The translations under genes were made by a program, and so were the position numbers. A stretch of DNA of 54,227 nucleotides, from contig PQKR01000013.1 in the NCBI GenBank assembly GCA_002918705.1, positions 1-54,227 on the forward strand, given 5' to 3'. The notes under the pieces are model-generated. The model did no database searches, was not told where the DNA came from, and saw only the letters and a list, made by a program, of their open reading frames with translations. This document shows positions 19,836-28,778 of the stretch, piece by piece. Origin of the DNA: Escherichia sp. ESNIH1. GTDB lineage: Bacteria; Pseudomonadota; Gammaproteobacteria; Enterobacterales; Enterobacteriaceae. Position 1 is the first letter of the stretch, and every line of letters starts with the position of its first letter.

Positions 19836-20456
19836 ATGTTAACGCTATTTCTGACCGTGGCGCTGGTGCATCTGGTGGCGCTGATGAGCCCCGGCCCGGA
19901 CTTCTTCTTTGTCTCGCAAACCGCCGTTAGCCGATCGCGCAAAGAGGCGATGATGGGCGTGCTGGGGATCACCCTCGGCGTCATGATCTGGGCAGGCGTG
20001 GCGCTGCTTGGCCTTAATCTGATCCTTGAAAAAATGGCCTGGCTGCACACCATTATTATGGTCGGCGGTGGGCTCTATCTCTGCTGGATGGGCTACCAGA
20101 TGCTGCGTGGGGCGCTGAAGAAAGAGGCCATTAACGCACCTGCGCCGCAGGTGGAGCTGGCAACCGGCGGGCGTAGCTTTGTGAAGGGGCTGCTGACTAA
20201 CCTGGCGAATCCGAAAGCGATTATCTACTTCGGCTCGGTCTTCTCACTGTTTGTAGGTGACAGCGTTGGTGAAACGGCGCGCTGGGGGATTTTCGTGCTG
20301 ATTGCGCTGGAGACTTTTGCCTGGTTTACCCTGGTGGCGAGCCTGTTTGCTCTGCCAGCGATGCGCCGCGGCTATCAGCGTATGGCAAAGTGGATCGACG
20401 GCGTGGCCGGCGCGCTCTTCACCGCCTTTGGCCTGCACCTGATTATCTCGCGTTAA
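19836..20456 (+). CDS. rhtC: Threonine efflux protein RhtC
   Basis: A 206-residue LysE-family exporter with about six membrane segments and the N-terminal family motif MSPGPDFFFVSQ. A central NLANPKAIIYF motif lies before the fourth segment. E. coli RhtC exports L-threonine (and homoserine at high level). It lies between recQ and the Rpn remnant, with its relative rhtB convergent. Confidence 0.94.
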   Translation: MLTLFLTVALVHLVALMSPGPDFFFVSQTAVSRSRKEAMMGVLGITLGVMIWAGVALLGLNLILEKMAWLHTIIMVGGGLYLCWMGYQMLRGALKKEAINAPAPQVELATGGRSFVKGLLTNLANPKAIIYFGSVFSLFVGDSVGETARWGIFVLIALETFAWFTLVASLFALPAMRRGYQRMAKWIDGVAGALFTAFGLHLIISR

Positions 20457-20462
20457 GAATCT

Positions 20463-20488
20463 GCCCGTCCGGGTTTAACCGGGCGGGT
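20463..20488 (+). terminator. Hairpin after rhtC
   Basis: GCCCGTCCGG (20463-20472) pairs with CCGGGCGGGT (20479-20488), a 10-bp stem with two G-U pairs and a 6-base loop. There is only a weak T-stretch after it, so terminator strength is uncertain. Confidence 0.55.
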
Positions 20489-20494
20489 CAAGTT

Positions 20495-20916
20495 TCAGTG
20501 TGGGAGCTGCTGCAGTTCGTCTTTTGACAGGCCGGTGATCTTCATTATTGCCTCAGAATCGAGGCCCAACCTGAGCATTGTTTCTGCAATTTCTTGTATG
20601 GCAACGCGTTTCCCTTCTTGCATGCCTTCATTGCGTAATTTCTCTGCAAATGTCATCAATGTTTCTCCATGCTACGGCACGCGCTGTGCCAGTCCAAATA
20701 ACAGGGTCTGAATGTCCTGGGCTTCCCCTGCTTGCGCGATGTAGTTTATCAACGTAGTTATTTGTTGTCTGCTCATCTGCTCAAGCATCAACAAAACTGT
20801 GAGCTTGTCCAAAAGCTGCGGGGAGGGAGATGAATCTCAATAAAATCCCGCGCGGTTTCTACACGAGAAAGAAAGGTTTTAAATACGGCATCATGCGGTG
20901 TGGCTGTCTCCGCCAT
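20495..20916 (-). pseudogene. Decayed Rpn-family (YhgA-like) recombination-promoting nuclease
   Basis: On the minus strand, an ATG at 20916 opens the Rpn N-terminus ([16 protein letters not shown]...ARDFIEIHL), which then runs into a stop after about 42 codons. A second frame from about 20828 encodes the family's C-terminal part (LINYIAQAGEAQD...LAQRVP), then a TAG, then an intact 53-codon tail. Full-length Rpn proteins have about 300 residues; the nuclease core (about 180 residues) is missing, so an internal deletion plus frame changes destroyed the gene. The tail has its own GGAG ribosome site and ATG (20657, MTFAEKLRNEG) and ends at 20495. Rpn genes elsewhere encode such C-terminal short products as antidotes, so the tail may still be expressed. 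Confidence 0.8.
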
Positions 20917-21081
20917 CGTTCATCATCCTTGAATGAGAGAGTCAGGCGGCATTCTGGCAGTGGTCGCGCTGGGCCAACAGCGTAGAAAAAAGGAAACTTC
21001 TCTACTTGTGGGCAGCGCTGCAGGGGGCAGCTCGAACGTGCAGCTTATTACCCTAACGCTGCGAGCAGGCCCCTGAATTTA

Positions 21082-21702
21082 TCAGGCGTGCCTTGCCGAG
21101 GCCAGCAGCGCACCGACCAGCATAAACAGTGAGCCAAATACCCGGTTCAACGCCTTCATCTGCCTCGGCCCTTTGATCCACGCTGCGATACGCGTTGCAA
21201 GAGTGGCATAGCCAATCATCACGATGATATCCACCACAATGGTGGTAACGCCAAGCACCAGATACTGCATCACCTGAGGCTGATCCGGATTGATAAACTG
21301 CGGAAACAGCGCGGCGAGAAACACGATGCTTTTGGGGTTGGTGAGGTTCACAAAAACGGCGCGTTTAAACAGACGCCCGCGAGACTGGGTTTGGGCGAGG
21401 GTATTGAGATCCAGCGCACCGGCGGCTCGCCACTGCTGAATGCCCAACCAGACCAGATAGGCCGCGCCCGCCCACTTCAACACTTCAAAGGCCAGCAGCG
21501 AGCGGGAGAAGAGCGTGCCGAGACCAACGCCCACCAGTACGATATGAATGGCCAAGCCGGTCTGCAGACCGCTAATCGACGCCGCTGCGCCCCGGTAGCC
21601 GTGGCTGATGGCGGTGGTCATGGTATTAATCGCGCCGGAGCCTGGCGAAAGGCTAAGGATGATTGAGGTAAGAAGATAGGCAAACCACCACTCAAAGGTC
21701 AT
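21082..21702 (-). CDS. rhtB: Homoserine/homoserine lactone efflux protein RhtB
   Basis: A 206-residue LysE-family exporter with six hydrophobic segments, the [10 protein letters not shown] motif in the first segment and [19 protein letters not shown] centrally. The C-terminus LLASARHA is identical to that of E. coli RhtB. It exports homoserine and its lactone. It is divergent from pldB and convergent with rhtC. Confidence 0.95.
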   Translation of the reverse strand: MTFEWWFAYLLTSIILSLSPGSGAINTMTTAISHGYRGAAASISGLQTGLAIHIVLVGVGLGTLFSRSLLAFEVLKWAGAAYLVWLGIQQWRAAGALDLNTLAQTQSRGRLFKRAVFVNLTNPKSIVFLAALFPQFINPDQPQVMQYLVLGVTTIVVDIIVMIGYATLATRIAAWIKGPRQMKALNRVFGSLFMLVGALLASARHA

Positions 21703-21810
21703 GCGAAACTCCCTGAACGATATATTTTATGCAACAATACGCTATTGTTAACGTGTTGTATCACGAGTCATAAAAAAACAATTTTACAGACGACCGGGGG
21801 CGGAAACCCA

Positions 21811-22803
21811 ATGTTTCGGCAGAAAAAGGGGTGGGAAACAAGAGAAAATGCCTTTGCGGCTTTCACGCACGGACCCTTGACCGATTTCTGGCGGCAGCGT
21901 GAAGAGGCTGAATTCACTGGCGTTGGCGATATTCCGGTGCGTTTTGTGCGCTTTCATGCCGCCGAGCACGATCGGGTGATCGTCGTCTGCCCAGGACGTA
22001 TTGAAAGCTATGTTAAATATGCCGAGCTTGCCTACGATCTGTTTCATCTCGGTTTTGACGTGCTGATCATTGACCATCGCGGGCAGGGGCGCTCCGGACG
22101 GATCTTGCCCGACAGACACCGCGGCCATGTCGATAATTTTGATGACTACGTTGACGATCTGCAGGCCTTCTGGCAGCAGGAGGTCGTGCCGGGACCGTGG
22201 CGTAAACGCTATATTCTGGCCCACTCGATGGGCGGCGCGATTGCTACGCTGCTGCTGCAACGTCAGCCGCAGCGTTGCGATGCGATTGCGCTCTGCGCGC
22301 CAATGTTTGGTATTGTTATCCGTCTGCCTGAGTGGATGGTACGCCATATCCTGAACTGGGCCGAAGGCTATCAGCCGTTCCGGGAGAGCTATGCGCTAGG
22401 TACGGGACGCTGGCATGCGCTGCCGTTTAGCATTAACGTGCTTACCCATAGCCGGGTACGCTACCGGCGAAACCTGCGCTGCTATGCTGACGATCCGCAG
22501 CTTCGCGTCGGCGGGCCGACCAATCACTGGGTGCGAGAGGGCATTCTCGCCGGTGAAAAGGTGTTGGCGGGCGCGGCGCAGGATACAACACCGATGCTCC
22601 TGCTCCAGGCAGAAGAGGAGCGCGTCGTCGATAACCGAATGCACGACCGTTTCTGTGAAATTCGCGCCGCAGCGGGCCACCCCTGTGAAGGAGTCAAGCC
22701 GCTGGTCATTAAAGGTGCGTACCATGAGATCCTTTTTGAAAAGGACGCCATGCGCTCAGTCGCGCTTAACGCCATCGTTGATTTTTTCGACAGGCATAAC
22801 TAA
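21811..22803 (+). CDS. pldB: Lysophospholipase L2
   Basis: An alpha/beta hydrolase acting on lysophospholipids at the inner membrane. The start at 21811 (MFRQKKGWETRENAF) gives 330 residues; E. coli PldB has 340 and a longer C-terminal tail. The nucleophile elbow AHSMGG has Ser139. DHRGQGRSGR gives the oxyanion region, and GAYHEILFEKD near the C-terminus supplies the catalytic His. The upstream in-frame ATG at 21745 would add 22 residues of unlikely sequence. It precedes yigL by 39 bases, probably as one transcript. Confidence 0.94.
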   Translation: MFRQKKGWETRENAFAAFTHGPLTDFWRQREEAEFTGVGDIPVRFVRFHAAEHDRVIVVCPGRIESYVKYAELAYDLFHLGFDVLIIDHRGQGRSGRILPDRHRGHVDNFDDYVDDLQAFWQQEVVPGPWRKRYILAHSMGGAIATLLLQRQPQRCDAIALCAPMFGIVIRLPEWMVRHILNWAEGYQPFRESYALGTGRWHALPFSINVLTHSRVRYRRNLRCYADDPQLRVGGPTNHWVREGILAGEKVLAGAAQDTTPMLLLQAEEERVVDNRMHDRFCEIRAAAGHPCEGVKPLVIKGAYHEILFEKDAMRSVALNAIVDFFDRHN

Positions 22804-22842
22804 TCCGGCGGCTCGCCGCCTGACCAGAGGTTAAATTCTATT

Positions 22843-23643
22843 ATGTATCAGGTTGTTGCGTCTGATTTAGATGGCACGCTCCTCTCACCCGACCACTCAC
22901 TCTCCCCCTACGCCAAAGAGACGTTAAAGCTGCTGACCGCGCGCGGCGTCAACTTCGTTTTTGCCACTGGCCGTCACCATGTCGACGTAGGACAGATCCG
23001 CGATAAGTTAGGTATCAAAGCCTATATGATCACCTCTAACGGGGCGCGGGTGCACGATACCGATGGCAACCTGGTCTTTACGCATAATCTGGATCGCGAA
23101 ATCGCTGAGGATCTGTTTGGCGTGATGCATCACGATCCGCACATCGATACTAACGTCTACCGTGACGACGAGTGGTTTATCAACCGCCACCGTCCTGATG
23201 AGATGCGCTTTTTCAAAGAGGCCGTCTTCCAGTACGCCCTCTTTGAGCCAGGCCTGCTTGATCCAGAGGGGATCAGCAAAGTGTTCTTCACCTGCGATAC
23301 CCACGAGCCGCTGCTGCCTCTGGAGCAGGCGATCAACGCCCGCTGGGGCGATCGCGTCAACGTCAGCTTCTCCACGCTGACCTGTCTGGAAGTGATGGCG
23401 GGCGGCGTGTCGAAAGGCCACGCCCTTGAGGCCGTGGCAACCGCGATGGGCCACAGCCTGAAGGAGTGCATCGCCTTTGGCGATGGCATGAACGATGCCG
23501 AGATGCTCTCTATGGCGGGTAAAGGCTGCATCATGGCCAACGCGCACCAGCGCCTGAAAGATCGCTATCCAGAGCTGGAAGTGATTGGCACTAACGGTGA
23601 GAACGCCGTGCCGCACTATCTGCGTAAGCTGTTTCTTGATTGA
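22843..23643 (+). CDS. yigL: YigL, Cof-type HAD phosphatase (pyridoxal phosphate / sugar phosphate)
   Basis: A 266-residue Cof/class IIB HAD phosphatase. Motif I is SDLDGTLL (Asp8, Asp10), motif II ATGRHH, and motif IV FGDGMNDAEM. E. coli YigL dephosphorylates pyridoxal 5'-phosphate and several sugar phosphates. Under glucose-phosphate stress, SgrS stabilises the yigL part of a processed pldB-yigL mRNA. The same pldB-yigL arrangement is kept here, so that control is plausible. Confidence 0.94.
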   Translation: MYQVVASDLDGTLLSPDHSLSPYAKETLKLLTARGVNFVFATGRHHVDVGQIRDKLGIKAYMITSNGARVHDTDGNLVFTHNLDREIAEDLFGVMHHDPHIDTNVYRDDEWFINRHRPDEMRFFKEAVFQYALFEPGLLDPEGISKVFFTCDTHEPLLPLEQAINARWGDRVNVSFSTLTCLEVMAGGVSKGHALEAVATAMGHSLKECIAFGDGMNDAEMLSMAGKGCIMANAHQRLKDRYPELEVIGTNGENAVPHYLRKLFLD

Positions 23644-23714
23644 TTAACGATTAATCAGCTGTCAACCCGTAACTCCGCTACAATGGGTGCTCATTAACCA
23701 ACGAGACACCTATT

Positions 23715-24614
23715 GTGGCGTTACTGATTATCACCACCGTTCTGTGGGCCTTCTCCTTTAGCCTCTATGGCGAATATCTTGCCGGACATATCGACAGCTA
23801 CTTCTCCGTGCTGATGCGCGTCGGGCTGGCGGCGCTGGTGTTCCTGCCGTTTTTACGCACCCGCGGCCACGGGCTGAAAACCATCGGCCTCTATATGCTG
23901 GTGGGGGCCATGCAGCTGGGCATCATGTATATGCTCAGCTTCCGCGCCTATCTCTACCTGACGGTCTCCGAGCTGCTGCTGTTTACCGTTCTGACGCCGC
24001 TCTATATCACCCTGATTTACGATCTGATGAGCCGACGGCGGCTGCGCTGGGGCTATGCGCTGAGCGCGCTGCTGGCGGTGATTGGCGCGGGGATCATTCG
24101 TTACGATCAGGTCACTAACCACTTCTGGACCGGACTGCTGCTGGTGCAGCTCTCTAACATCAGCTTCGCCATTGGCATGGTGGGCTACAAGCGCCTGATG
24201 GAGACCCGCCCGATGCCGCAGCACAACGCCTTCGCCTGGTTCTACCTGGGCGCGTTCCTGGTAGCGGTGGAGGCCTGGTTTGCGTTGGGCAATGCCCAGA
24301 AGCTGCCGGAGACGAACCTGCAGTGGAGCATTCTGGTATTTCTCGGCGTGGTGGCGTCAGGAATTGGCTACTTCATGTGGAACTACGGCGCAACTCAGGT
24401 GGATGCCGGTACGCTCGGCATCATGAATAACATGCACGTTCCGGCAGGGCTGCTGGTTAACCTTGCCATCTGGCAGGAGCAGCCCCACTGGCCGAGCTTT
24501 ATCCTCGGGGGGAGTGTGATAGTGGCGTCCCTGTGGGTGCATCGCCGCTGGGTCGCTCCGCGCTCCGCACAAAAGGAAGGTGGTCGCACGCATGGTTCCG
24601 CGCTGAGCGAATAA
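23715..24614 (+). CDS. yigM: YigM, EamA-family biotin transporter
   Basis: A 299-residue protein with ten predicted membrane segments in two EamA repeats. E. coli YigM is the high-affinity biotin importer of that species. The start is GTG at 23715 (MALLIITT), as in E. coli. The last 116 bases overlap the 3' end of metR on the opposite strand, so the two C-termini share DNA. Confidence 0.93.
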   Translation: MALLIITTVLWAFSFSLYGEYLAGHIDSYFSVLMRVGLAALVFLPFLRTRGHGLKTIGLYMLVGAMQLGIMYMLSFRAYLYLTVSELLLFTVLTPLYITLIYDLMSRRRLRWGYALSALLAVIGAGIIRYDQVTNHFWTGLLLVQLSNISFAIGMVGYKRLMETRPMPQHNAFAWFYLGAFLVAVEAWFALGNAQKLPETNLQWSILVFLGVVASGIGYFMWNYGATQVDAGTLGIMNNMHVPAGLLVNLAIWQEQPHWPSFILGGSVIVASLWVHRRWVAPRSAQKEGGRTHGSALSE

Positions 24615-25455
24615 ACGCCTCCGTTACCGGCTGACGCTGCTCGCCATCGCGCACCGCCGCGTACAGCCGACTCCACAGTCCTTCCCCCAGGGTCTTGGTC
24701 ACGATCAGGCCCTGGCGCTCAAAGCTCTCCACCACCCAGTGCGGCAGTGCCGCGATACCCATCCGGGCCGCGACCATCTGGATCAGTAGCAGCGTGTTAT
24801 CCACGCTCTTCACCATTGGGTTAATGCCCGCCGGCTGCAGGAAGTGACGCCAGATATCCAGCCGACTGCGCTGGACCGGATAGATCAGCAGCGTCTCAGC
24901 GGCGATATCCTCCGGGGTAATGCGCGCCCGTGTGGCGAGGGGATGATCCGGGGCCAGCACCAGGCGCACTTCAAAATCAAACATCGGTGAATAGTGCAGC
25001 CCGCTGCGCGGCAAAATGTCTGAGGTCAGCACCACGTCCAGCTCGCTCTGCTGCAGGGCTGGCTGGGGATCGAAGGTCACGCCGGATTTGAAATCCATCT
25101 CTACCTGCGGCCATTTGTTACGGAAATTCTCCAGCGCGGGAGTGAGCCACTGAATACAGCTGTGGCACTCAATGGCGATCCGCAGGGTAGTTTGCTGCGG
25201 CTCGCTACACTCCTGCAGCGCACGGCTAATCTGCGGCAGCACCTGATTGGCCAGCTGTAACAGGATCTCACCCTGCGGCGTAAAGCGCAGCGGCTGACTT
25301 TTACGCACAAAAAGACGGAAGCCAAGGCGCTGTTCGAGATCGCTGAACTGGTGAGAGAGGGCCGACTGCGTCTGATGCAGCGTGGCCGCCGCCGCCGCCA
25401 GCGATCCGCTGTTCCGTAACGCCTGGAGCGTTTTCAGGTGTTTAATTTCGATCAT
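24499..25455 (-). CDS. metR: LysR-type regulator MetR
   Basis: Homocysteine-responsive activator of metE, metH and glyA. It has 318 residues (E. coli 317). The winged helix-turn-helix covers about residues 1-60 ([20 protein letters not shown]), and the two-lobed effector domain spans about 90-290. The C-terminal tail after about residue 290 differs from E. coli and is the part overlapped by yigM. It is divergent from metE over 116 bases that contain MetR and MetJ sites. Confidence 0.96.
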   Translation of the reverse strand: MIEIKHLKTLQALRNSGSLAAAAATLHQTQSALSHQFSDLEQRLGFRLFVRKSQPLRFTPQGEILLQLANQVLPQISRALQECSEPQQTTLRIAIECHSCIQWLTPALENFRNKWPQVEMDFKSGVTFDPQPALQQSELDVVLTSDILPRSGLHYSPMFDFEVRLVLAPDHPLATRARITPEDIAAETLLIYPVQRSRLDIWRHFLQPAGINPMVKSVDNTLLLIQMVAARMGIAALPHWVVESFERQGLIVTKTLGEGLWSRLYAAVRDGEQRQPVTEAFIRSARNHACDHLPFVRSAERPSGDAPTGTPLSHSPRG

Positions 25456-25467
25456 GAAAGTCCTTCA
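25455..25467. promoter_or_regulatory. MetR binding site
   Basis: TGAAAGTCCTTCA fits the MetR consensus TGAA-N5-TTCA exactly and lies at the metR start. A weaker half-site (TGAA at 25475-25478) follows. In E. coli two such sites control metE activation and metR autorepression. Confidence 0.75.
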
Positions 25468-25518
25468 CTTCGCCATGAACATTTTGCGCTTGAGGAAGAT
25501 ACAGTACCTGTCGAATAT

Positions 25519-25542
25519 AGATGTGTAAACATCTGGACGTCC
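25519..25542. promoter_or_regulatory. Three tandem MetJ boxes before metE
   Basis: AGATGTGT, AAACATCT and GGACGTCC are three adjacent 8-base units related to the met box AGACGTCT. MetJ with S-adenosylmethionine binds such arrays cooperatively and represses metE and metR. Confidence 0.8.
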
Positions 25543-25571
25543 AAAATCCTAAAATTCACAAGGGGCATACC

Positions 25572-27833
25572 ATGACTGTACTGAATCACACCCTCGGTTT
25601 TCCTCGCGTTGGTCTGCGTCGCGAGTTGAAAAAAGCATTAGAGAGCTACTGGGCGGGTAACATCACGCAAGAAGCGCTACTGGCGGTAGGCCGCGAGTTG
25701 CGCGCCCGCCACTGGGAGCAACAGAAGCAGGCGGGCATTGACCTGCTGCCGGTGGGCGATTTCGCCTGGTACGACCATGTTCTGACCACCAGCCTGCTGC
25801 TTGGCAACGTACCGGCTCGTCATCAGAACAGCGATGGATCGGTCGATATCGACACCCTGTTCCGCATTGGCCGCGGCCGGGCGCCTACCGGTGAACCGGC
25901 GGCGGCGGCGGAGATGACCAAATGGTTTAACACCAACTACCACTACATGGTGCCCGAGTTCACCAAAGGCCAGCGGTTCACGCTGACCTGGACCCAGCTG
26001 CTGGATGAGGTAGACGAGGCGCTGGCCCTGGGCCATAGAGTGAAGCCCGTCCTGCTGGGGCCAGTAACGTACCTGTGGCTGGGCAAGGTAAAGGGCGAGC
26101 AGTTTGATCGCCTGAGCCTGCTGAACGACATTCTACCGGTCTACCAGCAGGTTTTGTCCGAGCTGGCTAAACGCGGCGTTGAGTGGGTCCAGATTGACGA
26201 GCCCGCGCTGGTGCTGGAGCTGCCCCAGCCGTGGCTGAACGCCTTTAAGCCCGCCTATCAGGCGCTGGCAGGGCAGGTGAAGCTGCTGCTGACCACCTAT
26301 TTCGAAGGCGTGACGCCGAATCTCGATACCATTGCTGCGCTGCCGGTGCAGGGCCTGCATGTTGACCTGGTGCATGGCAAGGATGACGTAGCCGAGCTGC
26401 ACCGCCGTCTGCCAGCCGACTGGCAGCTCTCTGCCGGACTGGTAAACGGCCGTAACGTCTGGCGGGCCGATCTCACCGAGAAATATGCCCAGATTAAAGA
26501 TATCGTCGGCCAGCGCGATCTGTGGGTCGCCTCCTCCTGCTCGCTGCTGCATAGCCCCATCGATCTGAGCGTCGAAACTCGACTGGATGCCGAGGTGAAG
26601 AGCTGGTTTGCCTTTGCCCTGCAAAAATGCCATGAGCTGGCCCTGCTGCGCGATGCCCTGAACAGCGGCGACACTGCGCCTCTGGTTGAGTGGGGCGCCC
26701 CGATCCAGGCGCGCCGCGATTCGACCCGGGTGCATAACACGGCGGTGGCCCAGCGGCTGGCGGCGATTACCGCCAGAGATAGCCAGCGCGCGCGTCCCTA
26801 CGCGGAGCGTGCAGCGGCTCAGCGGGCGCGTTTCAACCTGCCCGCCTGGCCGACAACCACCATCGGCTCGTTTCCGCAGACCACTGAGATCCGCGGCCTA
26901 CGCCTGGAGTTCAAACAGGGACGATTAGACGCGGGTAGCTACCGCACCGGCATCGCCGAACATATCAAGCAGGCAATAGCCGAGCAGGAGCGCCTGGGCC
27001 TCGACGTGCTGGTGCACGGTGAAGCCGAGCGTAACGACATGGTGGAGTATTTCGGCGAGCACCTGGACGGCTTTGTCTTTACCCAGAACGGCTGGGTGCA
27101 GAGCTACGGCTCCCGCTGCGTGAAGCCGCCGGTGGTGATCGGCGACGTTAGCCGTCCGGAAGCGATCACCGTGGAGTGGGCGAAATATGCCCAGTCCCTC
27201 ACTGACAAACCGGTAAAAGGGATGCTCACCGGGCCGGTGACCATTCTCTGCTGGTCCTTCCCGCGCGAGGACGTCAGCCGGGAAACCATCGCTAAGCAGA
27301 TCGCGCTGGCCCTGCGGGACGAAGTGGCGGACCTGGAGGCGGCAGGCATCGGCATCATCCAGATTGATGAGCCAGCCCTGCGGGAAGGTCTGCCGCTAAG
27401 GCGCAGCGACTGGGAGGCCTACCTGGCGTGGGGCGTGGAAGCCTTCCGACTTAACGCCGCAGTAGCGAAGGACGAGACGCAGATCCATACCCACATGTGC
27501 TACTGCGAATTCAACGACATCATGGATTCGATTGCTGCGCTGGATGCGGACGTGATCACCATTGAAACCTCGCGCTCGGATATGGAGCTGCTGGAGTCGT
27601 TTGAAGCCTTTGAATACCCGAATGAGATTGGGCCGGGGGTTTATGATATCCACTCGCCAAACGTGCCGGACGTAGAGTCGATCGAGACCCTGCTGAAGAA
27701 GGCGGCGGATCGCATTCCGGCCGAACGTCTGTGGGTTAACCCGGACTGCGGCCTGAAAACCCGCGGCTGGCCGGAGACCCGCGCGGCGCTGGCGAACATG
27801 GTGAAAGCGGCGCAAAACCTGCGTCAGGCGTGA
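25572..27833 (+). CDS. metE: Cobalamin-independent methionine synthase
   Basis: Transfers the methyl group of 5-methyltetrahydropteroyltri-glutamate to homocysteine. The start at 25572 ([14 protein letters not shown]) gives 753 residues, as in E. coli. Zn ligands are visible: His641 and Cys643 in HTHMCYC and Cys726 in [10 protein letters not shown], with the glutamate ligand expected near 665. An upstream in-frame start at 25521 lies within the operator and is rejected. A REP-like element follows the stop codon. Confidence 0.97.
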   Translation: MTVLNHTLGFPRVGLRRELKKALESYWAGNITQEALLAVGRELRARHWEQQKQAGIDLLPVGDFAWYDHVLTTSLLLGNVPARHQNSDGSVDIDTLFRIGRGRAPTGEPAAAAEMTKWFNTNYHYMVPEFTKGQRFTLTWTQLLDEVDEALALGHRVKPVLLGPVTYLWLGKVKGEQFDRLSLLNDILPVYQQVLSELAKRGVEWVQIDEPALVLELPQPWLNAFKPAYQALAGQVKLLLTTYFEGVTPNLDTIAALPVQGLHVDLVHGKDDVAELHRRLPADWQLSAGLVNGRNVWRADLTEKYAQIKDIVGQRDLWVASSCSLLHSPIDLSVETRLDAEVKSWFAFALQKCHELALLRDALNSGDTAPLVEWGAPIQARRDSTRVHNTAVAQRLAAITARDSQRARPYAERAAAQRARFNLPAWPTTTIGSFPQTTEIRGLRLEFKQGRLDAGSYRTGIAEHIKQAIAEQERLGLDVLVHGEAERNDMVEYFGEHLDGFVFTQNGWVQSYGSRCVKPPVVIGDVSRPEAITVEWAKYAQSLTDKPVKGMLTGPVTILCWSFPREDVSRETIAKQIALALRDEVADLEAAGIGIIQIDEPALREGLPLRRSDWEAYLAWGVEAFRLNAAVAKDETQIHTHMCYCEFNDIMDSIAALDADVITIETSRSDMELLESFEAFEYPNEIGPGVYDIHSPNVPDVESIETLLKKAADRIPAERLWVNPDCGLKTRGWPETRAALANMVKAAQNLRQA

Positions 27834-27836
27834 GGA

Positions 27837-27872
27837 TCGTAGGCCCGGTAAGCGTCAGCTCTACCGGGCATT
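27837..27872. repeat. REP-like palindromic element after metE
   Basis: TCGTAGGCCCGGTA (27837-27850) pairs with TACCGGGC (27862-27869). This is the reverse-oriented counterpart of the element after cyaA. It separates convergent metE and the DeoR-family gene and marks the left border of the accessory cassette. Confidence 0.75.
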
Positions 27873-27879
27873 GCGAGGG

Positions 27880-28644
27880 TTAAGCGTAATCCTGGCTTAG
27901 CCATCGGGTCCCCATCTGCTTAATGACCCTATGCTGCTGTGACGTCGGCGACCGGTCGCTGATCACGTAATCAAAATCCCCTACGCTGCCATTCTGGCAG
28001 ATTGCAGTCCGGCCAAACTTGGTGCTGTCTACCACCAGTACGCTCACCGCAGCGCTGGCGACCAGCGCCTGCCGCGCGGCCACTTCATCATCGTTATAGT
28101 CATACAGTTCGCCCGCCTCGCCAATCCCACCGACTGATACCACGCCCGTATCAACCCGATAGCGGCTGAAAAAGGTCTGGGCATCGCTGCCGATCACATC
28201 CAGATCGCGCTTGCGGACGCGCCCGCCCGCCACCGTCAGTTCGCAGGCGGCAAGACGGCTCAACGCTTCGGCGGCGTGCAGATTATTGGTGAATACCGCC
28301 AGCCGACTCGCTTCCGGCAGCGCCCGGGCCACCATCTCAACGGTGGTGCCGGTACCGAGGAAGCAGCTCTGGTAGTCGCTCAGTAGCGCCGCCGTGCGCT
28401 CACCGATCCAGCGCTTGCCTGCAATATTGACGATCTCCCGCTGCTGATAGCCGATATTTTCGCGGGCGAAAGGGGCAACTATGCCGTGACGTCGCAGCAG
28501 CAGTCCGCCGGAGGTAAGCATGCGCAGATCGCTACGCACGGTTTGCAGCGAGACGCCAAAGTGCTGCGCCAGCTGCTCAATGCTGCTTTCGCCATGCGCC
28601 GTCACCAGCTCGACAATCGCCGTGCGGCGGGACTCGGGGGTCAT
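27880..28644 (-). CDS. DeoR-family transcriptional regulator
   Basis: A 254-residue DeoR/GlpR-type regulator. The N-terminal winged helix (about 5-58) contains SIEQLAQHFGVSLQTVRSDL. The C-terminal effector domain, of the phosphosugar isomerase-like DeoRC type, contains FLGTGTTVEMVA, VFTNN, GGRVRKRDLDVIG and VVDSTKFGR. Members usually sense a phosphorylated sugar or related intermediate and repress an adjacent catabolic operon. It is divergent from the importer operon (134-base gap), so that operon is its likely target. It is absent from this position in E. coli K-12; no specific name can be given. Confidence 0.9.
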   Translation of the reverse strand: MTPESRRTAIVELVTAHGESSIEQLAQHFGVSLQTVRSDLRMLTSGGLLLRRHGIVAPFARENIGYQQREIVNIAGKRWIGERTAALLSDYQSCFLGTGTTVEMVARALPEASRLAVFTNNLHAAEALSRLAACELTVAGGRVRKRDLDVIGSDAQTFFSRYRVDTGVVSVGGIGEAGELYDYNDDEVAARQALVASAAVSVLVVDSTKFGRTAICQNGSVGDFDYVISDRSPTSQQHRVIKQMGTRWLSQDYA

Positions 28645-28778
28645 TCTTCGCTCCTGTTAGCACCCTTTTTCATCATGCTAGCGCAGGAATGTGAAATTAT
28701 TACTACGAAAAAAGCTGGTCATATTTTTGTCAGATTTCCCTGTTTTAATCATCACAACGAAAACAGAGGGAAGAGACC
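28645..28778. promoter_or_regulatory. Divergent control region of the accessory cassette
   Basis: An AT-rich 134-base gap between the DeoR-family gene and the importer operon. ACGAAAA occurs at 28705 and again at 28757, exactly 52 bases apart (about five helical turns), possibly operator half-sites. I could not assign a convincing -35/-10 pair. Confidence 0.45.

Larger units (their letters stand above)
20457..21081. other. rhtC-rhtB intergenic region
   Basis: About 625 bases. A hairpin ends rhtC, the decayed Rpn gene fills 20495-20916, and I see nothing coding in 20917-21081. Confidence 0.7.
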
